Source of the DNA: an uncultured Clostridia bacterium
Lineage (GTDB): Bacteria; Bacillota; Clostridia; TANB77; CAG-508
Direction: 5' to 3'
Length of the DNA: 64,000 bases
Assembly (NCBI GenBank): GCA_947581825.1
Contig: CANPVP010000001.1
Location: forward strand, 101,606-165,605
The translations under genes and the position numbers were made by a program. The notes under the pieces are model-generated. The model saw only the letters and a list, made by a program, of their open reading frames with translations, did no database searches and was not told the DNA's origin. Shown in pieces: positions 54,976-63,206 of the stretch; position 1 is the first letter of the stretch, and every line of letters begins with the position of its first letter.

Positions 54976-55004
54976 TTGCAAAAATGAAAATTTTATGATA
55001 AAAT
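54976..55004 (+). promoter_or_regulatory. Sigma-A promoter of the HipA-like kinase gene
   Basis: TTGCAA (54976-54981), 17-base spacer, TAAAAT (54999-55004). Confidence 0.7.
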
Positions 55005-55034
55005 ACTTATACGTTTTTTTTAGGAGGCATGCTT

Positions 55035-56522
55035 ATGTGGGGAAATTCATTTGGAGGTTTTGGATTTAGTAGCCGTTCTTCATGGAGAAATTCATACTCA
55101 ACTAAAATAGGGGTAAAAGAAGAAAAAAATCCAGGTTATGAACCAAAGAAATTAATAATGATACAAGGAGAAAATAATGTACCATTAAGTAAATATAAAG
55201 AAAGTGTACCAAATGATTTTGTTGGTATATTACTTATAAAAATTAGAGAAGATCATATTGGGCGTAGCAGTGGAAATGCAATGTGGTGTAGAGCTTTTGA
55301 ATATGTTGATGGAGAAATAATAGATAGAGGAATGGCTATACATAAGGAGTCTGATTATGATTATACTGATTATAATTATAACGAAAAAGTTTGGTCTCTA
55401 ATTGGAAAAGTTGTTTTAGATCCAGAACATATTGCTGTACCTCAAGTAGATTTAGCAAAAAGAGTTGAAGATCAATCAACAAGAGAACCAGATGTTATTA
55501 GTTATAGTGTTGTAGATCAAGAAACTCAGGAAATGACTATGATGAAAACTATTGTTTTTAATGTTCTGGAAAGACAAGATATGGATCAACGATCTGATAG
55601 AGTACCTTTAGATATAATATTGAAATCGGTAGAATTGCAAATTATGAAAAAAGTAAAAATTGATAAAAAAAATCTACAAGAAAAAATAAAGCAAACTATC
55701 ATAGATTTAGAATTAGAAGAAAAATTAGATGGTAAAAATTTAGAAGATGAAAAGAAACTATTAGAGGTAATTAAAGAAAAAGTTGAATACATTGATGAAA
55801 ATACTACATTGGAAGATTTTGCTAGAAGTATAAGCCAAACAGTTGAAAGAGAGTATTCTCCTGAGGAACTTTCTAAAATAGAAATTAAAGGAACACCAAT
55901 AGCTGAGATGATTATTGGAATAAAGCAAACAACATGTGAGAAAAAAGATAATTATAGTAAGCTTGAAGAGGCTATTATACAAACAACAATTTTGGACTTA
56001 TTTACTAATAATATAGATAGACATTTGAATAATTGGGCACTTATAAGAGATAAAGCTACAGATACATATAAATTAGGAGTATTTGATCATGCAGTTTCTT
56101 TGTTAAATATGAGTTTAGATACAGAATGTTTAGCTCAGCCATATGATTACATTAGACAATATTGGGCGAGTTCTAGTGTGTTACTTGATAGACCAGAGGA
56201 CTTAAAAAGATTTGCAACAGCAGGAAAAGATTTATTTGCATATATAATGGAAAATTACAGAGAATATACTATGAAATTTTTGCAAGTTTTACATGACAAA
56301 TTACCAGAAATTCAAAAAGCAATAGGATATAGAGAAATTCCAATGGCAGAATATGATAAGTTATCAGATGAAGAAAAGAAAAAATATTATGCACATGATA
56401 GTGATAAAACTGTTAATTCAGATAGAATAATGAAAGAATTTAATGATAAGTTTAAAGATATAGAAAAAGGATATGGTTTAAATTTTGAGCAAAATGAAAA
56501 TGCTAATAGAAATGATGATTAA
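55035..56522 (+). CDS. HipA-like serine/threonine kinase (HipT-like, lacks N-terminal HipA subdomain)
   Basis: 495 residues. The catalytic core in the C-terminal half reads TILDLFTNNIDRHLNNWALI, matching the HipA catalytic motif (N-x-D-R-H-x-x-N; Asp about 328), and LGVFDHAVSLLN (Asp about 351) matches the metal-binding DFS/DFG-like motif. A glycine-rich N-terminus and a middle charged coil (about 195-265) are unusual. The first subdomain normally fused to HipA is missing; a separate gene downstream resembles it. Known HipA kinases phosphorylate glutamyl- or tryptophanyl-tRNA synthetase and cause growth arrest; no substrate is known here. ATG at 55035 is seven bases past AGGAGG. No HipB-like repressor is adjacent. 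Confidence 0.6.
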   Translation: MWGNSFGGFGFSSRSSWRNSYSTKIGVKEEKNPGYEPKKLIMIQGENNVPLSKYKESVPNDFVGILLIKIREDHIGRSSGNAMWCRAFEYVDGEIIDRGMAIHKESDYDYTDYNYNEKVWSLIGKVVLDPEHIAVPQVDLAKRVEDQSTREPDVISYSVVDQETQEMTMMKTIVFNVLERQDMDQRSDRVPLDIILKSVELQIMKKVKIDKKNLQEKIKQTIIDLELEEKLDGKNLEDEKKLLEVIKEKVEYIDENTTLEDFARSISQTVEREYSPEELSKIEIKGTPIAEMIIGIKQTTCEKKDNYSKLEEAIIQTTILDLFTNNIDRHLNNWALIRDKATDTYKLGVFDHAVSLLNMSLDTECLAQPYDYIRQYWASSSVLLDRPEDLKRFATAGKDLFAYIMENYREYTMKFLQVLHDKLPEIQKAIGYREIPMAEYDKLSDEEKKKYYAHDSDKTVNSDRIMKEFNDKFKDIEKGYGLNFEQNENANRNDD

Positions 56523-56551
56523 TTATTTAAATAATCTTAAATAGCTGTTAT

Positions 56552-56580
56552 TTGCCAATTTCTAAATGTTATGCTATAAT
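56552..56580 (+). promoter_or_regulatory. Sigma-A promoter of the HipA-N-like gene
   Basis: TTGCCA (56552-56557), 17 bases, TATAAT (56575-56580), so the small protein can be made independently of the kinase upstream. Confidence 0.75.
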
Positions 56581-56637
56581 TATGCTATATTTTAACGAGA
56601 TAAAATAATAAAAATAGAAGGGAGAGAGGGTTAAATA

Positions 56638-57087
56638 ATGGAAGATAAGAAAGATGAAAAAAAAGAGGAATATTATGCTGCAGTCATCTGGAAAGATTTA
56701 GATGGAAAACATCATATTATAGGAACTCTAGCTTATTTTGATGGAAAATATTATTTCAAATATGAACAAACAAGATTAAATGAAGCAAGAGAGAAAAACT
56801 TTATAGATGTTGCTTCATTCAATGATGATGATAAATTGTATATAAGTGAGCATTCTTTATTTAGTTTTTTCAAGATGAGAGTATCAGAAAAATTTAAAGA
56901 AGTTCCAGGTGCTTTAGGAGAATTAATTGAAACAGGAGGAAGAAGTTCAACAGATGATATTTCTATAATGGCAATACCTGAAACTTATAGAGAGGCAATA
57001 AAAGCAGAAATACAAGGAATTGAAAAAAGACAACAAGAGGAAGAAGAAAGTAAAAAGAAAGAAGAAAATTCAAGAGAAGAGGTTTAA
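56638..57087 (+). CDS. HipA N-terminal-domain-like small protein (HipS-like candidate)
   Basis: 149 residues. After an acidic/basic lead, AVIWKDLDGKHHIIGTLAYF and GKYYFKYE follow the pattern of HipA N-subdomain 1 (a VxxGxL strand then a FxY strand). Further on, HSLFSFFKMRV and LGELIETGGRSSTDDISIMA then IPE parallel HipA's FNFFDNLLP and LSEIGRDSVGAVTLIPE. The C-terminus is a charged helix. In HipBST systems the separate HipS protein of this type inhibits the kinase HipT. The parallel is my inference from eyed motifs; an unrelated small beta protein is possible. Confidence 0.45.
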   Translation: MEDKKDEKKEEYYAAVIWKDLDGKHHIIGTLAYFDGKYYFKYEQTRLNEAREKNFIDVASFNDDDKLYISEHSLFSFFKMRVSEKFKEVPGALGELIETGGRSSTDDISIMAIPETYREAIKAEIQGIEKRQQEEEESKKKEENSREEV

Positions 57088-57100
57088 AGGAGCGATTTAA

Positions 57101-57538
57101 ATGTTAAAGGAAAAATTACTAGAAGATTTAAAAATTTCTATGAAAGAAAAAGATGAAATAAAAAAGAATACTGTTCAAATGATTAGAGCAGCAATTTTAC
57201 AAGTTGAAAAGGATAAGGGAATTCAATTAGACGATAATCAAATAATTGATATAATAGCAAAGGAAATGAAGAAAAGAAAAGATTCTCTAGGCGATTATGA
57301 AAAAAGCGGAAGAGAAGATCTAATAGAAGCAGTAAAAAAGGAAATGGAAATTATAGCAGCATATTTACCAAAACAATTATCAAAAGAAGAATTAACTGAA
57401 ATTATTAAAAAGGTAATAGAAGAAGTTGGAGCAGTAGATATAAAAGATATGGGAAAAGTTATGAAAGCAGCTAAAGAAAAAATAGGAGCTGCAGCAGATG
57501 GAAAGTCAATTAATGAAGTAGTAAAGGAACTATTATAG
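57101..57538 (+). CDS. yqeY: GatB/YqeY domain-containing protein
   Basis: 145 residues, the usual YqeY length. KEKDEIKKNTVQMIRAAILQ, RKDSLGDYEKSGREDLIEAV, EMEIIAAYLPKQLSKEELTE and GKVMKAAKEKIGAAADGKSI are family signatures. YqeY is homologous to the tail of GatB, which binds tRNA in the amidotransferase; its own role is not settled. It starts 13 bases after the HipA-N-like gene, so the two are co-transcribed. Confidence 0.93.
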   Translation: MLKEKLLEDLKISMKEKDEIKKNTVQMIRAAILQVEKDKGIQLDDNQIIDIIAKEMKKRKDSLGDYEKSGREDLIEAVKKEMEIIAAYLPKQLSKEELTEIIKKVIEEVGAVDIKDMGKVMKAAKEKIGAAADGKSINEVVKELL

Positions 57539-57539
57539 T

Positions 57540-57568
57540 TTGACAAAATTTACATAAAATAGTATAAT
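57540..57568 (+). promoter_or_regulatory. Perfect sigma-A promoter of the 84-residue cassette gene
   Basis: TTGACA (57540-57545), 17 bases, TATAAT (57563-57568), beginning two bases after the yqeY stop. Confidence 0.9.
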
Positions 57569-57593
57569 TAGAAGTGATTGAGTGCAGAGGGCA

Positions 57594-57642
57594 CTCATCA
57601 CTTCCGTAAGGAAGTCCGTTTCAACCTCCCCGTATTGGGGAG
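57594..57642 (+). promoter_or_regulatory. Two hairpins in the cassette leader next to the ribosome binding site
   Basis: cttcc-gtaa-ggaag (57601-57614) and ctcccc-gtatt-ggggag (57626-57642). The second ends just before AAAGGAG, so it could affect initiation. Confidence 0.55.
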
Positions 57643-57656
57643 AAAGGAGAAGAATC

Positions 57657-57911
57657 ATGAAAAGCATTGAAGTACTGGTTGTACGTTATTCACCTGAGGA
57701 CTACGATTGGCACCTCTCGAACTATCGGGAGGGAGACCCAAGAGTTTTCCGCACGAGAGATGAAGCTCTGAGATACATGACCCAGGTTCTTCAAGAGCGC
57801 GAGCTCTATGGAGAACTTATTGATAGGGTTTCAGAGGTTCATCTGAGAGCCTCTGGTGAACTCCTTGTCGGAGGAGTTCTGATGCAGAGATACTATCAGG
57901 AAGTTTCATGA
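57657..57911 (+). CDS. 84-residue hypothetical protein, foreign composition
   Basis: MKSIEVLVVRYSPEDYDWHL at the start. Mixed beta-alpha with many charged residues, no signal peptide or membrane helix. The second half (LIDRVSEVHLRASGELLVGG) looks like strand-helix. Codon use (CTC, CGC, GAG, TCC) and G+C are clearly higher than in yqeY or the next gene. ATG at 57657 behind AAAGGAG. I do not recognise the family. It has its own promoter and terminator, like the dockerin-like gene at 9878, which suggests a recently acquired stand-alone gene. Confidence 0.6.
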   Translation: MKSIEVLVVRYSPEDYDWHLSNYREGDPRVFRTRDEALRYMTQVLQERELYGELIDRVSEVHLRASGELLVGGVLMQRYYQEVS

Positions 57912-57914
57912 GGG

Positions 57915-57946
57915 AAACAGCAGAGCGAAAGCTCTGCTGTTTTTCC
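57915..57946 (+). terminator. Strong terminator of the cassette gene
   Basis: aaacagcagagc-GAAA-gctctgctgttt: 12 perfect pairs with a GNRA tetraloop, then T-run. Confidence 0.93.
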
Positions 57947-57970
57947 TTTAATTATTCAATATTTATTACA

Positions 57971-58043
57971 ATGTGAATGCATTGTATGCACGTAGGGGCG
58001 TTCAGTGAACGCCCGCAAACAGAAACGGTAGAGATGTTAATAA
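57971..58043. repeat. GTAGGGGCG palindromic repeat, copy 7
   Basis: atgcattgtatgcacgtagg, stem gggcgttca/tgaacgccc, gcaaacagaaacggtagaga then tgttaat. It is the best-preserved long form with copy 1. Confidence 0.85.
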
Positions 58044-58066
58044 ATGTAAAATTAAAAATATGGTAA

Positions 58067-58096
58067 TTTACAAAAATAAATAATATATGTTAAAAT
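58067..58096 (+). promoter_or_regulatory. Probable promoter of the lipoprotein gene
   Basis: TTTACA (58067-58072), 18 bases, TAAAAT (58091-58096). Confidence 0.55.
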
Positions 58097-58129
58097 AAGT
58101 ATTATAAAAAGCATTTTGGAGGAGATTTT

Positions 58130-60754
58130 ATGGGCAAACATAAGATAAAAGGTAAAAAAACATCAGAAAATGGAAAAAAATGGTTAGGTAAAAAGATAGC
58201 AACTCTGCTTTCAGCTGGACTTTTGATGCTATCAACAACAGCATGTGAAACAGAGGAGAAGGTAGTAGAAGAAGAACCATATGAACCAATAAATATAACT
58301 CTTTGTGATACTAGTTATATTAATTTAGATGGATTTCTAGAGGATTATGAAAGTGAATATGAAGCAGGAAAGATATCTAATGGAAGTGAAATGTATGAAT
58401 ATTATGGAAATTTATATGAAATGCTGTGTAAAGAAGAAGTTGAAGAAACTACGGAAAGTTCAGAAGAAAATATAGATGACTTTTGGTTTGAAGAGAGTAC
58501 AAGTGAAGAAAATGATAAAAAAATAAAGCAAACATACAATTTTGATATGAGTCCTTTGCAATACGAAGCAAAGATCCTGGGGGATTTTTATTCAAATGGT
58601 AAACAAATAAAAAGCATAGATTTTTCTAGTGTAGAACTGATGACTGTAGATGGAAAAATAAATTTGAAGCAAGAAAATGAATCATATTATTTAACTAATA
58701 CTAATGAAAATGAACATATAGAAACAATAGTGCAATATAATTCTGATGGAAGTTATGTGGTAACAGAAAATAGTAAGAAAGAAAATCTTTCATATGAATT
58801 TGATGAAAGTGGAATTTTAGTTGAGTCATCTTTTGAATATAATGGTCCTCAAGAAGAAATATCATCAGGATATAAAAAGTATAAGAATGGTGATATAAAT
58901 TATTATGATACATACGATTCTAGTGATAGCCCAGTTGAAAAAATGTATGATAATGGCGAAATAGATGTAATAAGATATAATTCTCAGATAGATAAAAATA
59001 GATATAGATTCAAGTTAGATGATGGTGGGTACATAGAAAAATCAAGATACATTGATGATTATTATAATGAAATAACATATTCCTATGATGAAAATGGAAA
59101 TTTATCTAAGATTATAGCGTATTATACAGGAAGAGACGACACATCAGGTGAGCTATATAAAATGAATGTGATTTTTCAACCTAATGGAGACTATTATAAA
59201 TTTTTAAAAACATATAATAAAGAAGGAAAACTAGCTAGAGTAGAAAAAACAGAAAGACAGTATAACGATAAACGAAGCAGTATAATAACAGATATAACTG
59301 AAAGCGGAGAAGAAATTGAAACTTTACTTGTTTGGGATTATAAATGTTTACCACGAGAAAAAGATATGTTAAAAGGTGATTATGTATATATAAAAACAGG
59401 AGATAATGTAATAGTAGAACAAAAAGATGATATTATATATCACTATGATAGAGATTTAGGAAGGTGTTGGCAGGCATATAAGAGAGAAAAAAATGGAACT
59501 TTTTATTATAGAGAAAATGGAAGTCTTGAACGTTTTGAGGGCATAGATGGAGTAAAAACATCTTATGATGAGCAAGGAGAAATTATAAATATTGATAATG
59601 GAATAACATCAATCAGTTATTATGATTATAAAAACGAGCTTATTTCATATTATAAAAACAAAAGTGACAAAGTAATCACAACAGAAATATATGGACAGAA
59701 ATTAGAAATAAAACCTGGAAGTTATGTGGAATTCTATAAAGATGGAAAAATTGAAACTATATATATTTCTGAGAATGATAATGTACATTATAGGAAATCT
59801 GGTTCAGAATGGTATGTAACAAAAGATGGAATTACAACATATTATGATGAAAATCATAATATTGAAGGAATAACAAAAGATGAAATTACAACTTTCTATT
59901 ATGATTACAATAACAATATAGTTAGATCTAAAAATATAGAGGATGTAGAATATGAATATTATGAGAACCAGAACATAGAAAGAGTTGAAAATTATAAAAA
60001 AGGTGATGAAATAATCAATTATGCGGGATATGACCTTAGAAATGGTAGTTATGTTTCTTTCTATGAAAATGGTAATGTAGATACATATTATTATGATGAA
60101 AATTATAGTATAAGTTATTATGAAACAGGTGAAGAAAAAGCAATAGAGGAACAGGGGAGAAAAGAAGTATATGATAAGGATCATAATATCATAGAAATAG
60201 ACGCAGATGGTAAATGTACTCAGTATTATGATTACGAAAATAATATAATAAAATATATTGGAGAAAAAGGTATAAGTACTCATTTTTATGAAAATCAACA
60301 AATTAGCAGAATTGATAATTATAGCAAAGAAGCAATTATAAGTGGAAATGATATATACGGAACGACATATGAGTTGGCTGAAGGAGATTGGGTAAGGTTC
60401 AACCAATGTGGAAGTATAGATAGAATAGAAAATGGTGATATTACAACAATCTATTATAGGAGAAATGACCCAAGCTATTATTATGTAATAGATAAAGAAA
60501 AGAATTTATATACTTTTTATTATAATGATGAGGTTTTATATAGTACGAATGATTCAAGTAGTTTTAGCACGATTTACTACAATTGGGATGATGGTGCTAG
60601 AATAGTTCTTAATGATGGAACTACAATACCAGCTATTCCAGAACAACAAAATGAAGAAACAGAGCCGGTACAAAGTGAAGAGCCAGCACAAAGTGGAGAA
60701 CCGGTGCAAAGTGAAGAGCCGGTGCAAAGTGAAGATGACAATGAAGAAAGATAA
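58130..60754 (+). CDS. Large lipoprotein with MORN/YD-like repeats
   Basis: 874 residues. A basic N-terminus precedes a hydrophobic signal core (about 22-38) and a lipobox, LSTTAC, with Cys at about 39, so it is probably lipid-anchored outside the membrane. The body is full of short Tyr-rich beta repeats such as SYDENGNLSKI, YYDENHNIEGITKDE, YEYYENQNIERVENY, THFYENQQISRIDNY and SFYENGNVDTYYYDE. They resemble MORN_2/YwqK or RHS YD repeats. The tail (about 850-870) carries a Pro/Val/Gln/Ser/Glu tandem repeat. Function unknown; a surface binding or structural role is inferred. Good GGAGGAG site. A terminator follows. Confidence 0.7.
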   Translation: MGKHKIKGKKTSENGKKWLGKKIATLLSAGLLMLSTTACETEEKVVEEEPYEPINITLCDTSYINLDGFLEDYESEYEAGKISNGSEMYEYYGNLYEMLCKEEVEETTESSEENIDDFWFEESTSEENDKKIKQTYNFDMSPLQYEAKILGDFYSNGKQIKSIDFSSVELMTVDGKINLKQENESYYLTNTNENEHIETIVQYNSDGSYVVTENSKKENLSYEFDESGILVESSFEYNGPQEEISSGYKKYKNGDINYYDTYDSSDSPVEKMYDNGEIDVIRYNSQIDKNRYRFKLDDGGYIEKSRYIDDYYNEITYSYDENGNLSKIIAYYTGRDDTSGELYKMNVIFQPNGDYYKFLKTYNKEGKLARVEKTERQYNDKRSSIITDITESGEEIETLLVWDYKCLPREKDMLKGDYVYIKTGDNVIVEQKDDIIYHYDRDLGRCWQAYKREKNGTFYYRENGSLERFEGIDGVKTSYDEQGEIINIDNGITSISYYDYKNELISYYKNKSDKVITTEIYGQKLEIKPGSYVEFYKDGKIETIYISENDNVHYRKSGSEWYVTKDGITTYYDENHNIEGITKDEITTFYYDYNNNIVRSKNIEDVEYEYYENQNIERVENYKKGDEIINYAGYDLRNGSYVSFYENGNVDTYYYDENYSISYYETGEEKAIEEQGRKEVYDKDHNIIEIDADGKCTQYYDYENNIIKYIGEKGISTHFYENQQISRIDNYSKEAIISGNDIYGTTYELAEGDWVRFNQCGSIDRIENGDITTIYYRRNDPSYYYVIDKEKNLYTFYYNDEVLYSTNDSSSFSTIYYNWDDGARIVLNDGTTIPAIPEQQNEETEPVQSEEPAQSGEPVQSEEPVQSEDDNEER
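60665..60736 (+). repeat. Four tandem 18-bp coding repeats
   Basis: Four copies of ccggtgcaaagtgaagag (with few changes) encode PVQSEE-type hexapeptides at the end of the lipoprotein. Confidence 0.9.
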
Positions 60755-60767
60755 AATATTATTTCTT

Positions 60768-60802
60768 AAGCCCATAAATTATTAAAATTTATGGGCTTTT
60801 TT
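60768..60802 (+). terminator. Terminator of the lipoprotein gene
   Basis: aagcccataaatt-attaa-aatttatgggctt: 13 perfect pairs, then T-run. Confidence 0.93.
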
Positions 60803-60904
60803 GTAACTGAGTATTGCAAAAGAAAAAATGCAATGTTAAAATAACAGCGTATAAGAATGATTTTTATGAATACAAAAGAAAAATCAAGGAAGGGAGGGAA
60901 AAGC

Positions 60905-62485
60905 ATGTTTTTTGATAAAATGGTAAAAACAAAAGAAATAGCAATAGAAAAAGCTAACGAAGCTTACTCTAGCCTACAAAGCGAAATTGATAAAAAGAAC
61001 CAAGAATTAAAAGAAGAATACGATAATCAATTAACTAAAGAACAAAAGGAAAGTCAAACTAGTTTTAATAATATTTTTATAACACCAAAACAATATTTGG
61101 ACAATATATATAACAGCATAGATTTTAAGGAGTATTTAAAATATGCTTTAGTTATAAAAAGTATAGATAGAAAGATGTCTTCTATAAAATTAGGAATATT
61201 ATTTATAGCATTAGTATTAGCCATTTTAATTATTGTAGTAATGCATCCTGGTATATTATCTTTTATAATTGCAGGCATTTTATTTGGAGGAGTAACTATA
61301 TTAATGCTTAAAGAAAAAACAGGAATATCATATTCTGAATATTATATGGATACTATGTCAAAGTTATTGATTTCAATTTTACCAGGATATAGATTTGATG
61401 AGATAGAAAAATCTTCAAATCAACAAAACAATACTGTACAAAGAAATAGTAGTGGTTATTCTAGATATTATACAACAAGCAATATTTTAAATACAGATGA
61501 ATTAAAGAAGCATATTGATAAAGTTTTTGATTACTATAAAGAAAATAATACTTTACTTTATTCTTGCCCAGTAGCAGCTGGAGGAATGTGTGATTTAGAG
61601 ATTATAAAAAAAGAAACTACTGTCAATAGAGAAACAGGCAAAGAAGAAGTAAGGGACGAAACAATCTTTGATGGATTCTATATTAAAAATAAAATTAAAG
61701 ATAAAGCAAATTTATTAAATGATTTTATTATTGAAATTAGAGAAGATGAGAATTTCTTTTCATCATTAACAGAAGATACTGCACAGGCAATATATAGAAG
61801 TGATAAGAATTTTATGTTCAATTCTGAGGAGCTAAATAAAGCTTTAGACTGCAAAATAAAAGATGAAAATGCTGTAGGTAAAGTAATAGACAAAGCTGCT
61901 AAAGGAATAGGAAAAATGGCTAAAAATGCATTCAATAGTGCTAGAGGAGTAGAAACAGAAGAAGAAGATACTATTGTTGAAGATTCTGTTGATCCAGCTC
62001 TTATTTTAGAACAGGTTATGACACCAGCACTAGAAGACCGTTTAATGTATTTAAGAAAAAGATATAATTCATTTAATATGAATTTAACAGATGCATATAT
62101 ATCATTTAATGTAAATTTAAAGAAAAGCTTATTCCAAAAGTATCAATCTAAAGAAATCTTCGGAAATAAATATAAAAAGCACACTGAATCAGTTACATTT
62201 GTAAAGCCATCTCTATATAGTAATGATGATTTTGAATATTATAGAATATTTCCAATGCTAGAAAAAATATTCTTTATTCATTATATAAATTTGTTATATA
62301 GGTTTGCATTAAAAAACAATGATATTACTAGTGTTGAAATAGACGTAATGGAAAATTTTGAAAAAGAAATAAATGAAATACTAGAAGGTGAATATTCAGA
62401 ATTTAAAAATCTTTATATGGATGATCTGAATGAAATTAATGGTATGATAAAAGAAACCATCGAAGAAATTACAGTTAATGAATAA
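60905..62485 (+). CDS. Hypothetical membrane protein paired with LemA
   Basis: 526 residues from ATG 60905 behind GGGAGG; an in-frame ATG at 60857 lies upstream of the site. A coiled N-terminus (about 10-50, Lys/Glu-rich) is followed by two adjacent transmembrane helices (about 95-140: LGILFIALVLAILIIVVMH and FIIAGILFGGVTILML). The rest is cytoplasmic and mixed, with CPVAAGGMCDLEII and an amphipathic KVIDKAAKGIGKMAKNAFN stretch. DUF3137-type proteins, which have a similar layout, are often encoded beside lemA, but I cannot confirm membership. It is probably co-transcribed with lemA (31-base gap). Confidence 0.6.
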   Translation: MFFDKMVKTKEIAIEKANEAYSSLQSEIDKKNQELKEEYDNQLTKEQKESQTSFNNIFITPKQYLDNIYNSIDFKEYLKYALVIKSIDRKMSSIKLGILFIALVLAILIIVVMHPGILSFIIAGILFGGVTILMLKEKTGISYSEYYMDTMSKLLISILPGYRFDEIEKSSNQQNNTVQRNSSGYSRYYTTSNILNTDELKKHIDKVFDYYKENNTLLYSCPVAAGGMCDLEIIKKETTVNRETGKEEVRDETIFDGFYIKNKIKDKANLLNDFIIEIREDENFFSSLTEDTAQAIYRSDKNFMFNSEELNKALDCKIKDENAVGKVIDKAAKGIGKMAKNAFNSARGVETEEEDTIVEDSVDPALILEQVMTPALEDRLMYLRKRYNSFNMNLTDAYISFNVNLKKSLFQKYQSKEIFGNKYKKHTESVTFVKPSLYSNDDFEYYRIFPMLEKIFFIHYINLLYRFALKNNDITSVEIDVMENFEKEINEILEGEYSEFKNLYMDDLNEINGMIKETIEEITVNE

Positions 62486-62516
62486 CCAATATATAATAAA
62501 GAAAGGATAGATAAAA

Positions 62517-63134
62517 ATGAATCCAATTATTGTAATAGCTATTGTAGTAATACTACTAGTAATTTTTATGTATAATAATCTTAATTCTTCAAAACAGAGA
62601 GTAGAAAAGTCTTTTGCAACCATAGATACATATTTGCAAGAAAGAACAGTAAAAATGGAAGGATTACTTGATCAAGCTTTGACCGTTCTTGATAGTGAGT
62701 CAGAAATGTATAAACAAGTTTCAGCGATGAGATCTGGATTTAATGGTTATCAAAATGCTTCAATTAATGACAAAGTAAAATTAGATAATCAAATGAGAAA
62801 CTTTTATGCGGCTGCAGAAAGTTACCCACAGATTAAATCAATAGATTTATTTAAAACAGCAGCTCAAACTTTAATTAAAGATGAACAACAAATAGGAGCA
62901 GCAAGAAGACAATATAATACAAATGTAACATCTTATAATATAAAGATAACATCATTTCCTACAAGTATTTTGGCAGGTATGTTTGGATTTAACGAAAAAT
63001 TTGAGCTATTTACTTTAAGCGAAGCAAAAAGAGAAGAAATGTCTTCTGGATCAACATATAGAACAGGTGGATTAGACAGAGTTAGAAGTAAAAACGGAAT
63101 AGGTCAAAATAATGATTCTGAACCAAAAGCATAA
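62517..63134 (+). CDS. lemA: LemA family protein
   Basis: 205 residues. N-terminal transmembrane helix (IVIAIVVILLVIFMYNNL) then the LemA core: QRVEKSFATIDTYLQERTVK, MEGLLDQALTVL, and RRQYNTNVTSYNIKITSFPT (family RRxYNxxVxxYNxxIxxFPx) then SILAGMFGF. LemA proteins are helical membrane-anchored proteins of unclear role. AAAGGAT site upstream. Confidence 0.93.
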   Translation: MNPIIVIAIVVILLVIFMYNNLNSSKQRVEKSFATIDTYLQERTVKMEGLLDQALTVLDSESEMYKQVSAMRSGFNGYQNASINDKVKLDNQMRNFYAAAESYPQIKSIDLFKTAAQTLIKDEQQIGAARRQYNTNVTSYNIKITSFPTSILAGMFGFNEKFELFTLSEAKREEMSSGSTYRTGGLDRVRSKNGIGQNNDSEPKA

Positions 63135-63148
63135 AATTAAAGAATATA

Positions 63149-63178
63149 AAAAACAGTGATTTATTTCACTGTTTTTTA
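63149..63178. terminator. Bidirectional terminator between lemA and spoVAD
   Basis: aaaacagtga-tttatt-tcactgtttt with A-run before and T-run after, serving the two converging genes. The end (ttatattgtaggaaatttgt and taatccgtttttt) is a fragment of the ccgctttttt repeat family. Confidence 0.8.
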
Positions 63179-63206
63179 TATTGTAGGAAATTTGTTAATC
63201 CGTTTT

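Noticed and set aside
56523..56637. HipB-like antitoxin between kinase and HipA-N-like gene
   Set aside because: The gap is 115 bases and holds only a promoter and ribosome binding site.
19801..58043. Possible CRISPR repeats
   Set aside because: The GTAGGGGCG palindromes are scattered tens of kilobases apart without regular spacers or cas genes.
59804..60406. 200-codon minus-strand open frame rich in Ile and Phe
   Set aside because: It is the reverse of the Tyr/Asn/Asp-rich repeats of the lipoprotein gene; hydrophobicity is a by-product.
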